Source of the DNA: Phycisphaerales bacterium UBA7800
Lineage (GTDB): Bacteria; Planctomycetota; Phycisphaerae; Phycisphaerales; Phycisphaeraceae
Direction of reading: 5' to 3'
DNA: 21,218 bases
Assembly: GCA_002480565.1 (NCBI GenBank)
Contig: DLCK01000071.1
Span: 9,047 to 30,264, forward strand
The position numbers and the translations under genes were made by a program. The notes beneath the pieces are model-generated. The model worked only from the letters and a program-made list of their open reading frames with translations, was not told the DNA's origin and did not search any database. This document shows positions 14,795-21,218 of this stretch, piece after piece. Every line of letters starts with the position of its first letter. Within the stretch, counting starts at the first letter, position 1.

Positions 14795-17329
14795 ATGCGT
14801 TACGCGCTGCTGCTTATTGTCCTGATGGCAGGTTGGCTTTTCCCGACACCGTTACTTGCTCAGCAGTGGGTGCCGTTTGTGATCCCCTGGGATGACGCGA
14901 CTGCTGGTGTTGCCACGGACGTTTCACATTTGAATAACAAGGCCTTGCCTCAACTGATTTTGAAAGATGGTCAGTTTGTCGAGCAAGACAGTGGTAAACG
15001 TGTCCGCTTTTGGGCGACGAATTTTTGCTTTGAACAAAACTTTCCCGAACATGATGACGCGGATAAAGTCGCAGCCCATTTAGCCAAGTCCGGCATTAAT
15101 CTCGTTCGCTTGCATCACTTTGACAGCCAGATGGCCATGCACAACGGTGCATCAATCTGGGATCGAACCAAGCAGAAAAAAGTCATTGATCCAGAGCGTC
15201 TTGACCGCCTGCATTATCTCATTGCTGCCTTGGCAAACAACGGCATCTATGTGGATATGAATCTCAAAGTCTCCAAGGAAATCAATAAGATTGATGGAGC
15301 AGCACTGGACTCAAACGAAACAAATACAAGCTTTGCAACGTCGTTTCAAAAGGTGATTGATCGTTTCGATCCCTTTCTCATTGAGCACCAAAAGGGATAT
15401 GCCAGGCAGTTGCTTATGACACCCAATCCCTATCGCAATCAGCGGACACCTGCCAATGATCCGGCGGTGGCGATGGTGGAAATTAACAATGAAAACGCAG
15501 CAGGAGGTTGGCCCGGTGAAGGTCCGGGGTCGCATTTACATACGCTTCCCCAACCCTATGCCACACAGATTAAAACGCTTTGGACAACTTACCTTCGCAA
15601 AAAATATGGAACACAAAAGCAGATGATTGCCCAGTGGATCAAGGATTTGCCGACACCCGGCGAAGACATTCTTTACAAAGTCAAAAACGCATGGTGGGTT
15701 CACTCACCTGCCAACGGCTCAGAGATGACTGCCGAGGTTCAAGCGCCCTCCCAAAGTTCCGTCTTTCACATACACAAAACGACCGGGACCGATTGGCATG
15801 CCCAGGCAACCGTCACTCCTCCTGTTTTGCAGACCGGTGAAACCTACACACTGTCGTTTGATGCCTTTGCTTCAGCACCACGTCCGATGGGTGTGACGCT
15901 TAATCGTGGCGGGCCGACTTACGCCAATCAGGGTTTGGCGGGAACCGTGCAGCTGACGACGAAGCAGACGCATTATCGGTTGACGTTTTCCGCCGGTGCT
16001 GCGCCGGATAAGTTTCTGGTGCTGCAACTTGGCGCTGCTGCCGGGGATGTCACCGTGTCGAACATGACTTTGCAAACCGGCATTGTCGGTGGCAAAGACT
16101 TCACCATGACCGACTCGATTGATCGTGGGCTGGTATCGCTTCCTGCAAACAATTCACTACCCAACATTCAACGCGATTGGCAATTATTTGTCGGCGGCAT
16201 TGATATCGCCTTTGCCCAACAAATGCGAGACTATCTGCGAAAAGACCTGGGCGTCAAAGCACTCATCACCGACACCCAGATGGGCTGGGGAGGCAGCAGT
16301 TCATGGGCACGTGAAAAGGACTCGGACTTTGCCGATGTCCATGCCTATTGGCAGCATCCGTCGTTTGGTTCAGGAAAGTGGGACCCAAACAATTGGACCA
16401 TTGACCAGAAATCACTGGTCTTGGATGCCTTGTGCAAAGGCAACTTCGGCATACTCGGTGACCTGGCCATGCAGCGGATGGCTAACAAACCGTTTACCGT
16501 TTCGGAGTACGATCACCCGTCACCTAATATCTATCTCTCCGAGGAATACGGACTCATCGCGTCCTTTGCCTCCCTGCAGGATTGGGATGCGGTCTTTACC
16601 TTTGGGCATGGTCCCTATGGTAAGCATGCCAGGACCGATCAGATTCTCTCCTTCTTTGATAACTCAGCGAATCCCGCAAAGTGGGCGTTTGCACCCTCAG
16701 CAGCTTTGATCTTCAGAGACCAACTTATCGAACCGCTCGCCGATGTAGCGACGCTGCATGTACCAGCGGATGTCTTTGGCACGCATTGGAATTCCAGTGC
16801 GCCCTGGGATGCAGCCGGAACCATGCCCAACCCGCTGAAGTATCGCATTCAGACGGCGATGGGTTCTGATCAAATCCGCATGACACAAACCAAAACTGCG
16901 TCTTCGAGTACGCTCAATCTCAGCGAAACATGCTATACCGTCACCGCTCCCAAAGCATTTGTCACAGCCGGTACACTCGGCGGGAAGTCTTTGGCTGCCG
17001 GTGCAATGACAATCAAACTTGATGCCTTTGACAACAATTTTGCTGCGATGACTTTGGTGCCGTTGGATAATAAAACTTTGGAACAGAGTCGGCGGATGCT
17101 ACTGACAGTCGTGGGTAAGGCCGAAAATCAAAACATGGGTTGGAACAAACAGCGGACTTCAGTGGGCAACAACTGGGGACATGGCCCCGTCCGTATTCAA
17201 CGCATCACCGGCACACTTACAGGCCGTGAGAATTTGACGATTTATCCCTTGTCACCCAGCGGCAAAAGACGTGATGCGTCAGCCCAATTGACCGGCGATA
17301 CCGTCTGGTATGAATTGGTCGTGAACTGA
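14795..17329 (+). CDS. Secreted GH clan A-type glycoside hydrolase with inserted carbohydrate-binding domain
   Basis: An 844-residue exported protein. ATG 14795 is chosen because AAGGAG (14780-14785) lies 9 nt upstream and a signal peptide follows at once (1-22, cleavage near LLA-QQ). The N-terminal part reads like a cellulase-fold (GH5-like) barrel: RVRFWATNFCFE, INLVRLHHFD, then VEINNEN with candidate acid/base Glu233. Residues ~300-427 form a beta-sandwich resembling CBM_4_9 (YTLSFDAFA and LQLGAAAGDVTVSNMTLQTG). The barrel then resumes: ITDTQMGWG, FADVHAYWQHP and KPFTVSEYDHPSPN with candidate nucleophile Glu571. A beta-rich C-terminus follows. The domain therefore interrupts the barrel between the two catalytic residues. 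It probably degrades a polysaccharide in the periplasm or outside; the substrate is unknown. It converges with the next gene, 21 nt apart. Confidence 0.85.
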   Translation: MRYALLLIVLMAGWLFPTPLLAQQWVPFVIPWDDATAGVATDVSHLNNKALPQLILKDGQFVEQDSGKRVRFWATNFCFEQNFPEHDDADKVAAHLAKSGINLVRLHHFDSQMAMHNGASIWDRTKQKKVIDPERLDRLHYLIAALANNGIYVDMNLKVSKEINKIDGAALDSNETNTSFATSFQKVIDRFDPFLIEHQKGYARQLLMTPNPYRNQRTPANDPAVAMVEINNENAAGGWPGEGPGSHLHTLPQPYATQIKTLWTTYLRKKYGTQKQMIAQWIKDLPTPGEDILYKVKNAWWVHSPANGSEMTAEVQAPSQSSVFHIHKTTGTDWHAQATVTPPVLQTGETYTLSFDAFASAPRPMGVTLNRGGPTYANQGLAGTVQLTTKQTHYRLTFSAGAAPDKFLVLQLGAAAGDVTVSNMTLQTGIVGGKDFTMTDSIDRGLVSLPANNSLPNIQRDWQLFVGGIDIAFAQQMRDYLRKDLGVKALITDTQMGWGGSSSWAREKDSDFADVHAYWQHPSFGSGKWDPNNWTIDQKSLVLDALCKGNFGILGDLAMQRMANKPFTVSEYDHPSPNIYLSEEYGLIASFASLQDWDAVFTFGHGPYGKHARTDQILSFFDNSANPAKWAFAPSAALIFRDQLIEPLADVATLHVPADVFGTHWNSSAPWDAAGTMPNPLKYRIQTAMGSDQIRMTQTKTASSSTLNLSETCYTVTAPKAFVTAGTLGGKSLAAGAMTIKLDAFDNNFAAMTLVPLDNKTLEQSRRMLLTVVGKAENQNMGWNKQRTSVGNNWGHGPVRIQRITGTLTGRENLTIYPLSPSGKRRDASAQLTGDTVWYELVVN

Positions 17330-17350
17330 TGGAAGCACAATGACAGCACA

Positions 17351-19336
17351 TCACTTCGTTTGATTCAGTGACTGCATGATCGCTTCGTTGAACAGTTGAA
17401 GACTCAGCAGGCTCGTTGCTGTGGCACGCAGATTCAGGTTGTTATCCCATGGTGATTGACGCACACCGCCGATGCAGTCCACAGGACTGTCGCCGTAAAA
17501 AACTTCTTCCGGTTTGAAGGTCAGTTGTACAAGGAATCGTGCAGCCAAAGCAGTCCGCAGCAGCAATTCGGTTTGCGAGAGTCCGACTGTTTCTGCGAGC
17601 ATGGGACGCAATGCCGGGTCTTTGAGAATCGTCGCCAGCAGACTCACACCATAGGCGCTGCGCCAATCCGGTGCTGGGGCGATGATCGCTGCCTGTCTTG
17701 CAAGATCAAATCCGCCGATGACATCAGCAGGTCCCATTGCCGGTTCCTGTGTGATTTGATGATCCAAGAGTAACGCGCGGGTTTGCGTGATGATTTTGCT
17801 GGTGTCCATCGGCAGGGGCAAGTTCAATTCCAAGCGAGTCTGCAATGTATTGATGCGATGCAAGGTTGCAATTGCCATGAGTGTCTGATTGGAGGACTCA
17901 GCTTCGAGTACCAAAGCTGAACGCTCAAGGATGGCTAATAAATCCTTGTCACGTGTCTGGTCGTATTGCATAAGCAGTGCAAGATGAATCAAAGCTTGGT
18001 TGAACCGAGTGACAGTCTGCGTCGTAAACACACCATTGGCATCAGCTCGTTTTTGCATGAAGTGTCCGTCGGACTGCTGTACGGCGATAAGCGTTTTGGC
18101 TAACTCATCGCGACGTGATTTGAGATCTACCAATGTCGGTTCTTGAATCAATGTCATGAGTAACCATGCTGCTGCATCAGGATCCCGTTGGATCACATGA
18201 TCGTTCATCACACTCAGAAGATAATCGGTGCTGCTGCGGACAGTTTTGCTGCATGCGGAATATCCGTCCCAGTCAGGGCGTTGATCCAAGGCCAGACACA
18301 TCTGTTGTGAAATGGCGTAGGTAGCCATCGCTTGATCATCTACTGGCGCGTTTTGCAGACTGTAGCGACTGCTGGTGGGTTCGTACTCACGGGCGACTTG
18401 GCCGTCTTCACGGAAGCGATGCGACAGATGCATGGTCTGATCCCAGGTTACTGCCATGATCTGTTTATGATCCAGTATCGGGTCCAGCAGTTGCATGCCA
18501 CGCACGAGATGCACAGCGTTGGTTTTGGGTGCGGATTGAACAAGGTGTATGACATCAAAGCGGTAAACCTGCATGGGACTTGCCTGGTCAAGCAGGGAGA
18601 TTTCCAGACTTGGTTTGCGTCCTAACTCAAGGAGCATGCCTTTGACCACACCGGTGGGGCTGAGGTTCATTGCCAGTGTTGATGCCGGCCATGACCATAC
18701 GGTTTTGCGGTCTGTATTTTGAATGATGAGGCCTTGAGCGCCAGGGCTTGCAAGACTCAGGACATTGATGGAACGCTTTGCTGCCAGGGGTGGGATGGGT
18801 TTGGCGCATCGGGCGATCTGTAAATCTACAAGTAGTTTTGGACGTTCATCAACGGGTAAGCGTCCCCATTGTGGCAGGCGTGTTTTAAGCATGTTCAATG
18901 CTTCGTTGACTGCTACCCGCGCGTGATGCAGCAGGTCGGCTTTGCCGTCTACTTTTTGCTTGCCAATGGTCAGGCGACTTTCGCCGATGCCGAAGGTTTT
19001 ACCCATCCATCGAAGCGTGACACACATGCCCCCAAAGTCCGAAACAAGGTGCATTGGTGGTGTCTTTAGTGGGTCGATTTCTTCGACTTTTCCTTCATCA
19101 AGCCACTGGACAATCTGGCCGTAGACTTGCTGGGCATCATCCCAATCCACTGCCGGAACTGCCTGGGCCAATGGGGTTGGGGTCTGCTGCTGAGCCTTGA
19201 GATTCAGACCGCTGAACATCATCATGATGATGACGCCAAGCGACAGGACCGCTTTGGAGATGTTGCGTGCAGGCAACATCCGTCCTGATCGGCAAGAGGT
19301 GTTGAGCGGCTGATTCGACTTTAAGTGTTGATTCAT
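17351..19336 (-). CDS. Exported protein of unknown function, possible alpha/alpha-toroid
   Basis: I do not recognise this family. From ATG 19336 it is 661 residues, with a hydrophobic signal segment (~27-48) ending LKA-QQQ. The mature N-terminus is rich in Gln/Pro/Ala. Residues ~65-330 look mixed alpha/beta, with MHLVSDFGGMCVTLRWMGK as a striking segment. From ~345 to the end it is mostly helical, with repeating helix pairs, and ends with GGVRQSPWDNNLNLRATATSLLSL. That pattern suggests an alpha/alpha-toroid of the terpenoid-cyclase or six-hairpin type, but no catalytic motif is clear. The start is uncertain: ATG codons at 19423, 19372, 19336 and 19279 are all in frame and none has a good ribosome binding site. 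19279 would give a shorter, more typical signal peptide; 19423 would overlap the small plus-strand ORF. Confidence 0.7.
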   Translation of the reverse strand: MNQHLKSNQPLNTSCRSGRMLPARNISKAVLSLGVIIMMMFSGLNLKAQQQTPTPLAQAVPAVDWDDAQQVYGQIVQWLDEGKVEEIDPLKTPPMHLVSDFGGMCVTLRWMGKTFGIGESRLTIGKQKVDGKADLLHHARVAVNEALNMLKTRLPQWGRLPVDERPKLLVDLQIARCAKPIPPLAAKRSINVLSLASPGAQGLIIQNTDRKTVWSWPASTLAMNLSPTGVVKGMLLELGRKPSLEISLLDQASPMQVYRFDVIHLVQSAPKTNAVHLVRGMQLLDPILDHKQIMAVTWDQTMHLSHRFREDGQVAREYEPTSSRYSLQNAPVDDQAMATYAISQQMCLALDQRPDWDGYSACSKTVRSSTDYLLSVMNDHVIQRDPDAAAWLLMTLIQEPTLVDLKSRRDELAKTLIAVQQSDGHFMQKRADANGVFTTQTVTRFNQALIHLALLMQYDQTRDKDLLAILERSALVLEAESSNQTLMAIATLHRINTLQTRLELNLPLPMDTSKIITQTRALLLDHQITQEPAMGPADVIGGFDLARQAAIIAPAPDWRSAYGVSLLATILKDPALRPMLAETVGLSQTELLLRTALAARFLVQLTFKPEEVFYGDSPVDCIGGVRQSPWDNNLNLRATATSLLSLQLFNEAIMQSLNQTK

Positions 19337-19421
19337 GGCAGTGCTATAAATTTTAGAGTTCGGCTGTGGCATTGTGGCATATCCGTTGAAGAAGACATGG
19401 CGAGGAAAAAGGAGAAACGCC

Positions 19422-19532
19422 ATGCTTCAAGGGTCACTTGATTGGTTGATCCGTCTGCACATTACGCAGCCGTCAGAGTTTCGCAAACGTGTCGTCATAC
19501 TGACGGTGCTGACTTTTCTGGCTTTGTGCTAG
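19422..19532 (+). CDS. Small hypothetical membrane-type protein (36 residues)
   Basis: A 36-codon frame with a near-ideal site: AAGGAG is followed by 7 nt (AAACGCC) and ATG. The peptide starts MLQGSLDWLIRLHITQPSEF, has a basic stretch RKR, and ends with a hydrophobic segment VVILTVLTFLALC, which could insert in the membrane. It lies between two minus-strand genes, divergent from the unknown exported protein. A TATAAA (19345-19350) may be its -10 box. A strong hairpin follows at 19584-19622. No family is recognised, and a frame this short can occur by chance; the binding site is the main argument for it. Confidence 0.4.
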   Translation: MLQGSLDWLIRLHITQPSEFRKRVVILTVLTFLALC

Positions 19533-19583
19533 TGTCAGTCGATTATACGACATGCACCTGCATACCACATCCAGGATTTACAT

Positions 19584-19622
19584 TTGATCAACGACACAGT
19601 CCATATGGTGTACGTTGATTGA
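19584..19622 (+). terminator. Hairpin with T-rich tail after the small ORF
   Basis: ATCAACG-ACAC (19587-19597) pairs with GTGT-A-CGTTGAT (19608-19619), an 11-bp stem with one bulged A and a 10-nt loop, extended by wobble pairs outward. It is followed by a T-rich stretch (TTGATTGTTTATTG). It could end a short transcript from the small ORF; the tail is not a clean T-run, so this is tentative. Confidence 0.4.
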
Positions 19623-19635
19623 TTGTTTATTGCAT

Positions 19636-19668
19636 AAAAAAACAGGACCGATCCTTTGACCGGTCCTG
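19636..19668 (-). terminator. Rho-independent terminator of the porin gene
   Basis: On the minus strand a perfect 8-bp GC-rich stem, CAGGACCG/CGGTCCTG (19643-19668), is followed directly by seven T residues (19642-19636). It lies about 33 nt past the porin stop codon. Confidence 0.85.
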
Positions 19669-19701
19669 CTGTATTGCATGATACGAGTTAGCTATTTTGA
19701 T

Positions 19702-21015
19702 TTAGAACAGCAGATGCAGTTCGGCGCGAGCCATGATCTGGCCGTCTTCGCCAGCACCGTCGGTCTGCCAGCCAGCTTTGGCCCAGCCTGAAGTGATCGG
19801 GTTCATGGAGTAGCCCACTTCACCGGTGAACTTCAGAGCGTGACCTTTGAAGAACTTGTTAAAACCAACGCTGACAATCTGCAGGTCTTCTTCAGTCGCT
19901 GAATCAAGATCGCCCCAGGCATAGCGAGCGATGACCTGGAAATCATTGGTCAGGAACAGACCGCCCTGAACCAAGGCACCCATTTGATTGGTATCGGTGG
20001 TGGTTTCAGAGAGTTGCTTGCCCATTAAGGCACCCATCAGTGAGAAACCCTTGTACTTAAGGTTGGCATCGACAGTCCAGGAAAGCTGCTGAGCTTCGTC
20101 AGACGTGTCGCCGTATTCACCTTGTTCAAAGTGAACCGCACCACCGACAAGCAGGAAGGGATCTTCACCCAGCCAGGCTTCGATGTCGCCAGCCTGTTTC
20201 CAGTTGCCAGCAAGCAAGACTTCGGCACGACCACTGACGGACAAGCCTTCAGCATCAGAGATTGAGTTGGCGTTGACGTAACGGCTGCCACCATCACCCA
20301 AAGCCAAGGCAGCTTTGAGCCAATCTTTCTTGTAGTTGATCCAGATGCCTTCGGTGTAGCCTTCGGAGAAGACGTTGGCTAAAGGTGTGCGATCGGGGAA
20401 TGTGATTTTGGTTTCAGATACCAGATATTCACGCAGGAAGGGGACTTTTTGCGTACCGACGGTTGCTGACCAGTTTGAGTTGAACACCTTGGTGATCATG
20501 GCATTGAGGGGAGTATATCCGCCAGTGGTGCCATGGCCGTTCCAGATGAAAAATTGCCAGCTGGGGTCAATGATGTGACCCTTAAAGCCGTAACGTACCG
20601 CAGGGATTTCAAAGCCATGCTGGCCGTTGTCATCACCGGAGTTTTTACGCAGTTGGACGCCGTATCGAAATTCGATCATGCCCATGACGCGCACTTTGAA
20701 GTTGCCATCTTCTGATGCCAAGAAGAAGCCGTTGTTGTAGCCTGCGGTGAGGTTGTTTTCCAACATGCTTGCGCGGGTGTCTGCATCATTGAGGACTTCT
20801 TTGACCAGAGATTTCACTTCTGCGGTCCGTTTTTCGTCCAGCCATGTTTTATTTTGACTGCTGCGCAGGACACTGACTTCCTGTGCCAACGCATCAAGCT
20901 GTTGGCGTAACTGTTGCATGGTCATTTCATTTTCTGCTTTAGCCAAAGGGGTCAAGCAGGTGCCCATTGTGATGAGCATTATCATTGTGAGTAGTTTGCC
21001 AAATCGAGCGTTCAT
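19702..21015 (-). CDS. Outer-membrane porin (phosphate-selective porin O/P-like)
   Basis: A 437-residue porin precursor. ATG 21015 is chosen because GGAG lies 9 nt upstream; an in-frame ATG at 21051 is less well placed. Residues 1-27 form a signal peptide (cleavage LAKA-EN). Residues ~30-85 form a coiled-coil segment (MQQLRQQLDALAQEVSVL), which may link the barrel to the periplasm. From ~92 the sequence is a beta-barrel of alternating aromatic and polar strands, opening with GYNNGFFLASEDGNFKVRV as in porin O/P proteins and ending in a C-terminal Phe (LHLLF), the usual signal for outer-membrane insertion. The name implies phosphate in Pseudomonas, but the substrate here is not shown by the sequence. 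It is a single-gene unit with its own terminator. Confidence 0.9.
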   Translation of the reverse strand: MNARFGKLLTMIMLITMGTCLTPLAKAENEMTMQQLRQQLDALAQEVSVLRSSQNKTWLDEKRTAEVKSLVKEVLNDADTRASMLENNLTAGYNNGFFLASEDGNFKVRVMGMIEFRYGVQLRKNSGDDNGQHGFEIPAVRYGFKGHIIDPSWQFFIWNGHGTTGGYTPLNAMITKVFNSNWSATVGTQKVPFLREYLVSETKITFPDRTPLANVFSEGYTEGIWINYKKDWLKAALALGDGGSRYVNANSISDAEGLSVSGRAEVLLAGNWKQAGDIEAWLGEDPFLLVGGAVHFEQGEYGDTSDEAQQLSWTVDANLKYKGFSLMGALMGKQLSETTTDTNQMGALVQGGLFLTNDFQVIARYAWGDLDSATEEDLQIVSVGFNKFFKGHALKFTGEVGYSMNPITSGWAKAGWQTDGAGEDGQIMARAELHLLF

Positions 21016-21057
21016 CTTATATATCTCCAACATGAACTTGTTGATGATCACACTGAC

Positions 21058-21113
21058 CTTCAGGTGATCTGAAGATGACTCAAATGGACGTCACCCTGTT
21101 CCCGAATTGCGGG
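21058..21113 (-). promoter_or_regulatory. Two hairpins upstream of the porin gene
   Basis: CTTCAG/CTGAAG (21058-21074, 5-nt loop) and CCCG/CGGG (21101-21113, 5-nt loop) lie 43-98 nt upstream of the porin start. They may be leader structures that stabilise the mRNA or bind a regulator. No clear -35/-10 pair was found in the 200 bases to the window edge. Confidence 0.35.
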
Positions 21114-21218
21114 TACTAGTTCAAAGTCGGAAAATTTGATTCTGTAATTAAGCGAAACTGGATGAAACGGAGTAAAAAATCGTTTGTTGGGTCGCACTGA
21201 ACCACTACCGGCTGAAGC

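Noticed and set aside
1..21218. CRISPR array, insertion sequence, prophage or defence island
   Set aside because: No regularly spaced direct repeats, transposase, integrase or phage genes are visible on either strand.

Overview
The window looks like chromosomal DNA of a planctomycete, probably a Phycisphaerae-type marine or aquatic bacterium. The evidence is a large exported protein with an Arg-rich N-terminus and a LEPR-XLL-like motif (LEGRVLLSA), a porin O/P-type outer-membrane protein with a coiled-coil N-terminus, a CsrA with an extended tail, a GHL6-type putative glycoside hydrolase, several large exported carbohydrate-active proteins, roughly balanced base composition, and many genes with weak or no Shine-Dalgarno sequence. 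The lineage is inferred from these traits; no rRNA marker is present.

Layout. At the left edge is the 5' part of a tRNA (minus strand, probably Thr) with a recognisable promoter, followed by a ~0.6 kb AT-rich gap holding a promoter-like site with an 18-bp palindrome. Then come a 1179-residue exported GH clan A-type protein with Calx-beta, CARDB-like and duplicated C-terminal modules (647-4186); a terminator and promoter; an Nfu-type Fe-S scaffold (4388-4651); csrA with a leader rich in candidate CsrA sites (4851-5105); and a lipoprotein metallophosphoesterase followed closely by TspO (5191-6600). On the minus strand a GNAT-nitrilase fusion is followed by an esterase D-like hydrolase (9070 down to 6694). 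A membrane acyltransferase (9466-10659) converges on a membrane NfeD/ClpP-class protease (12339-10669). A GHL6 protein (14509-12536) is divergent from a signal-peptide-bearing GH-A protein with an inserted carbohydrate-binding domain (14795-17329). The right part holds a large exported protein of unknown function (17351-19336, minus), a 36-codon small ORF with a near-ideal ribosome binding site (19422-19532, plus), and a porin with a strong terminator (19702-21015, minus).

How the genes fit together. The main theme is cell-envelope and extracellular carbohydrate work: three candidate glycoside hydrolases, an acyltransferase, an esterase and a porin. They are not one operon; strands alternate and the pieces are separated by terminators and promoters. 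Translationally compact pairs are the metallophosphoesterase with TspO (3 nt apart) and the GNAT-nitrilase with the esterase (52 nt apart).

I see no CRISPR array, insertion sequence, phage module or defence system. The most unusual items are the csrA leader, whose copy over the ribosome binding site matches the published CsrA consensus core closely; the small membrane-type ORF with its own downstream hairpin; a REP-like compact palindrome near 12.49 kb; and the catalytic-domain insertion in the GH protein at 14.8-17.3 kb. None of these proves a new system, and start sites for several genes are uncertain.
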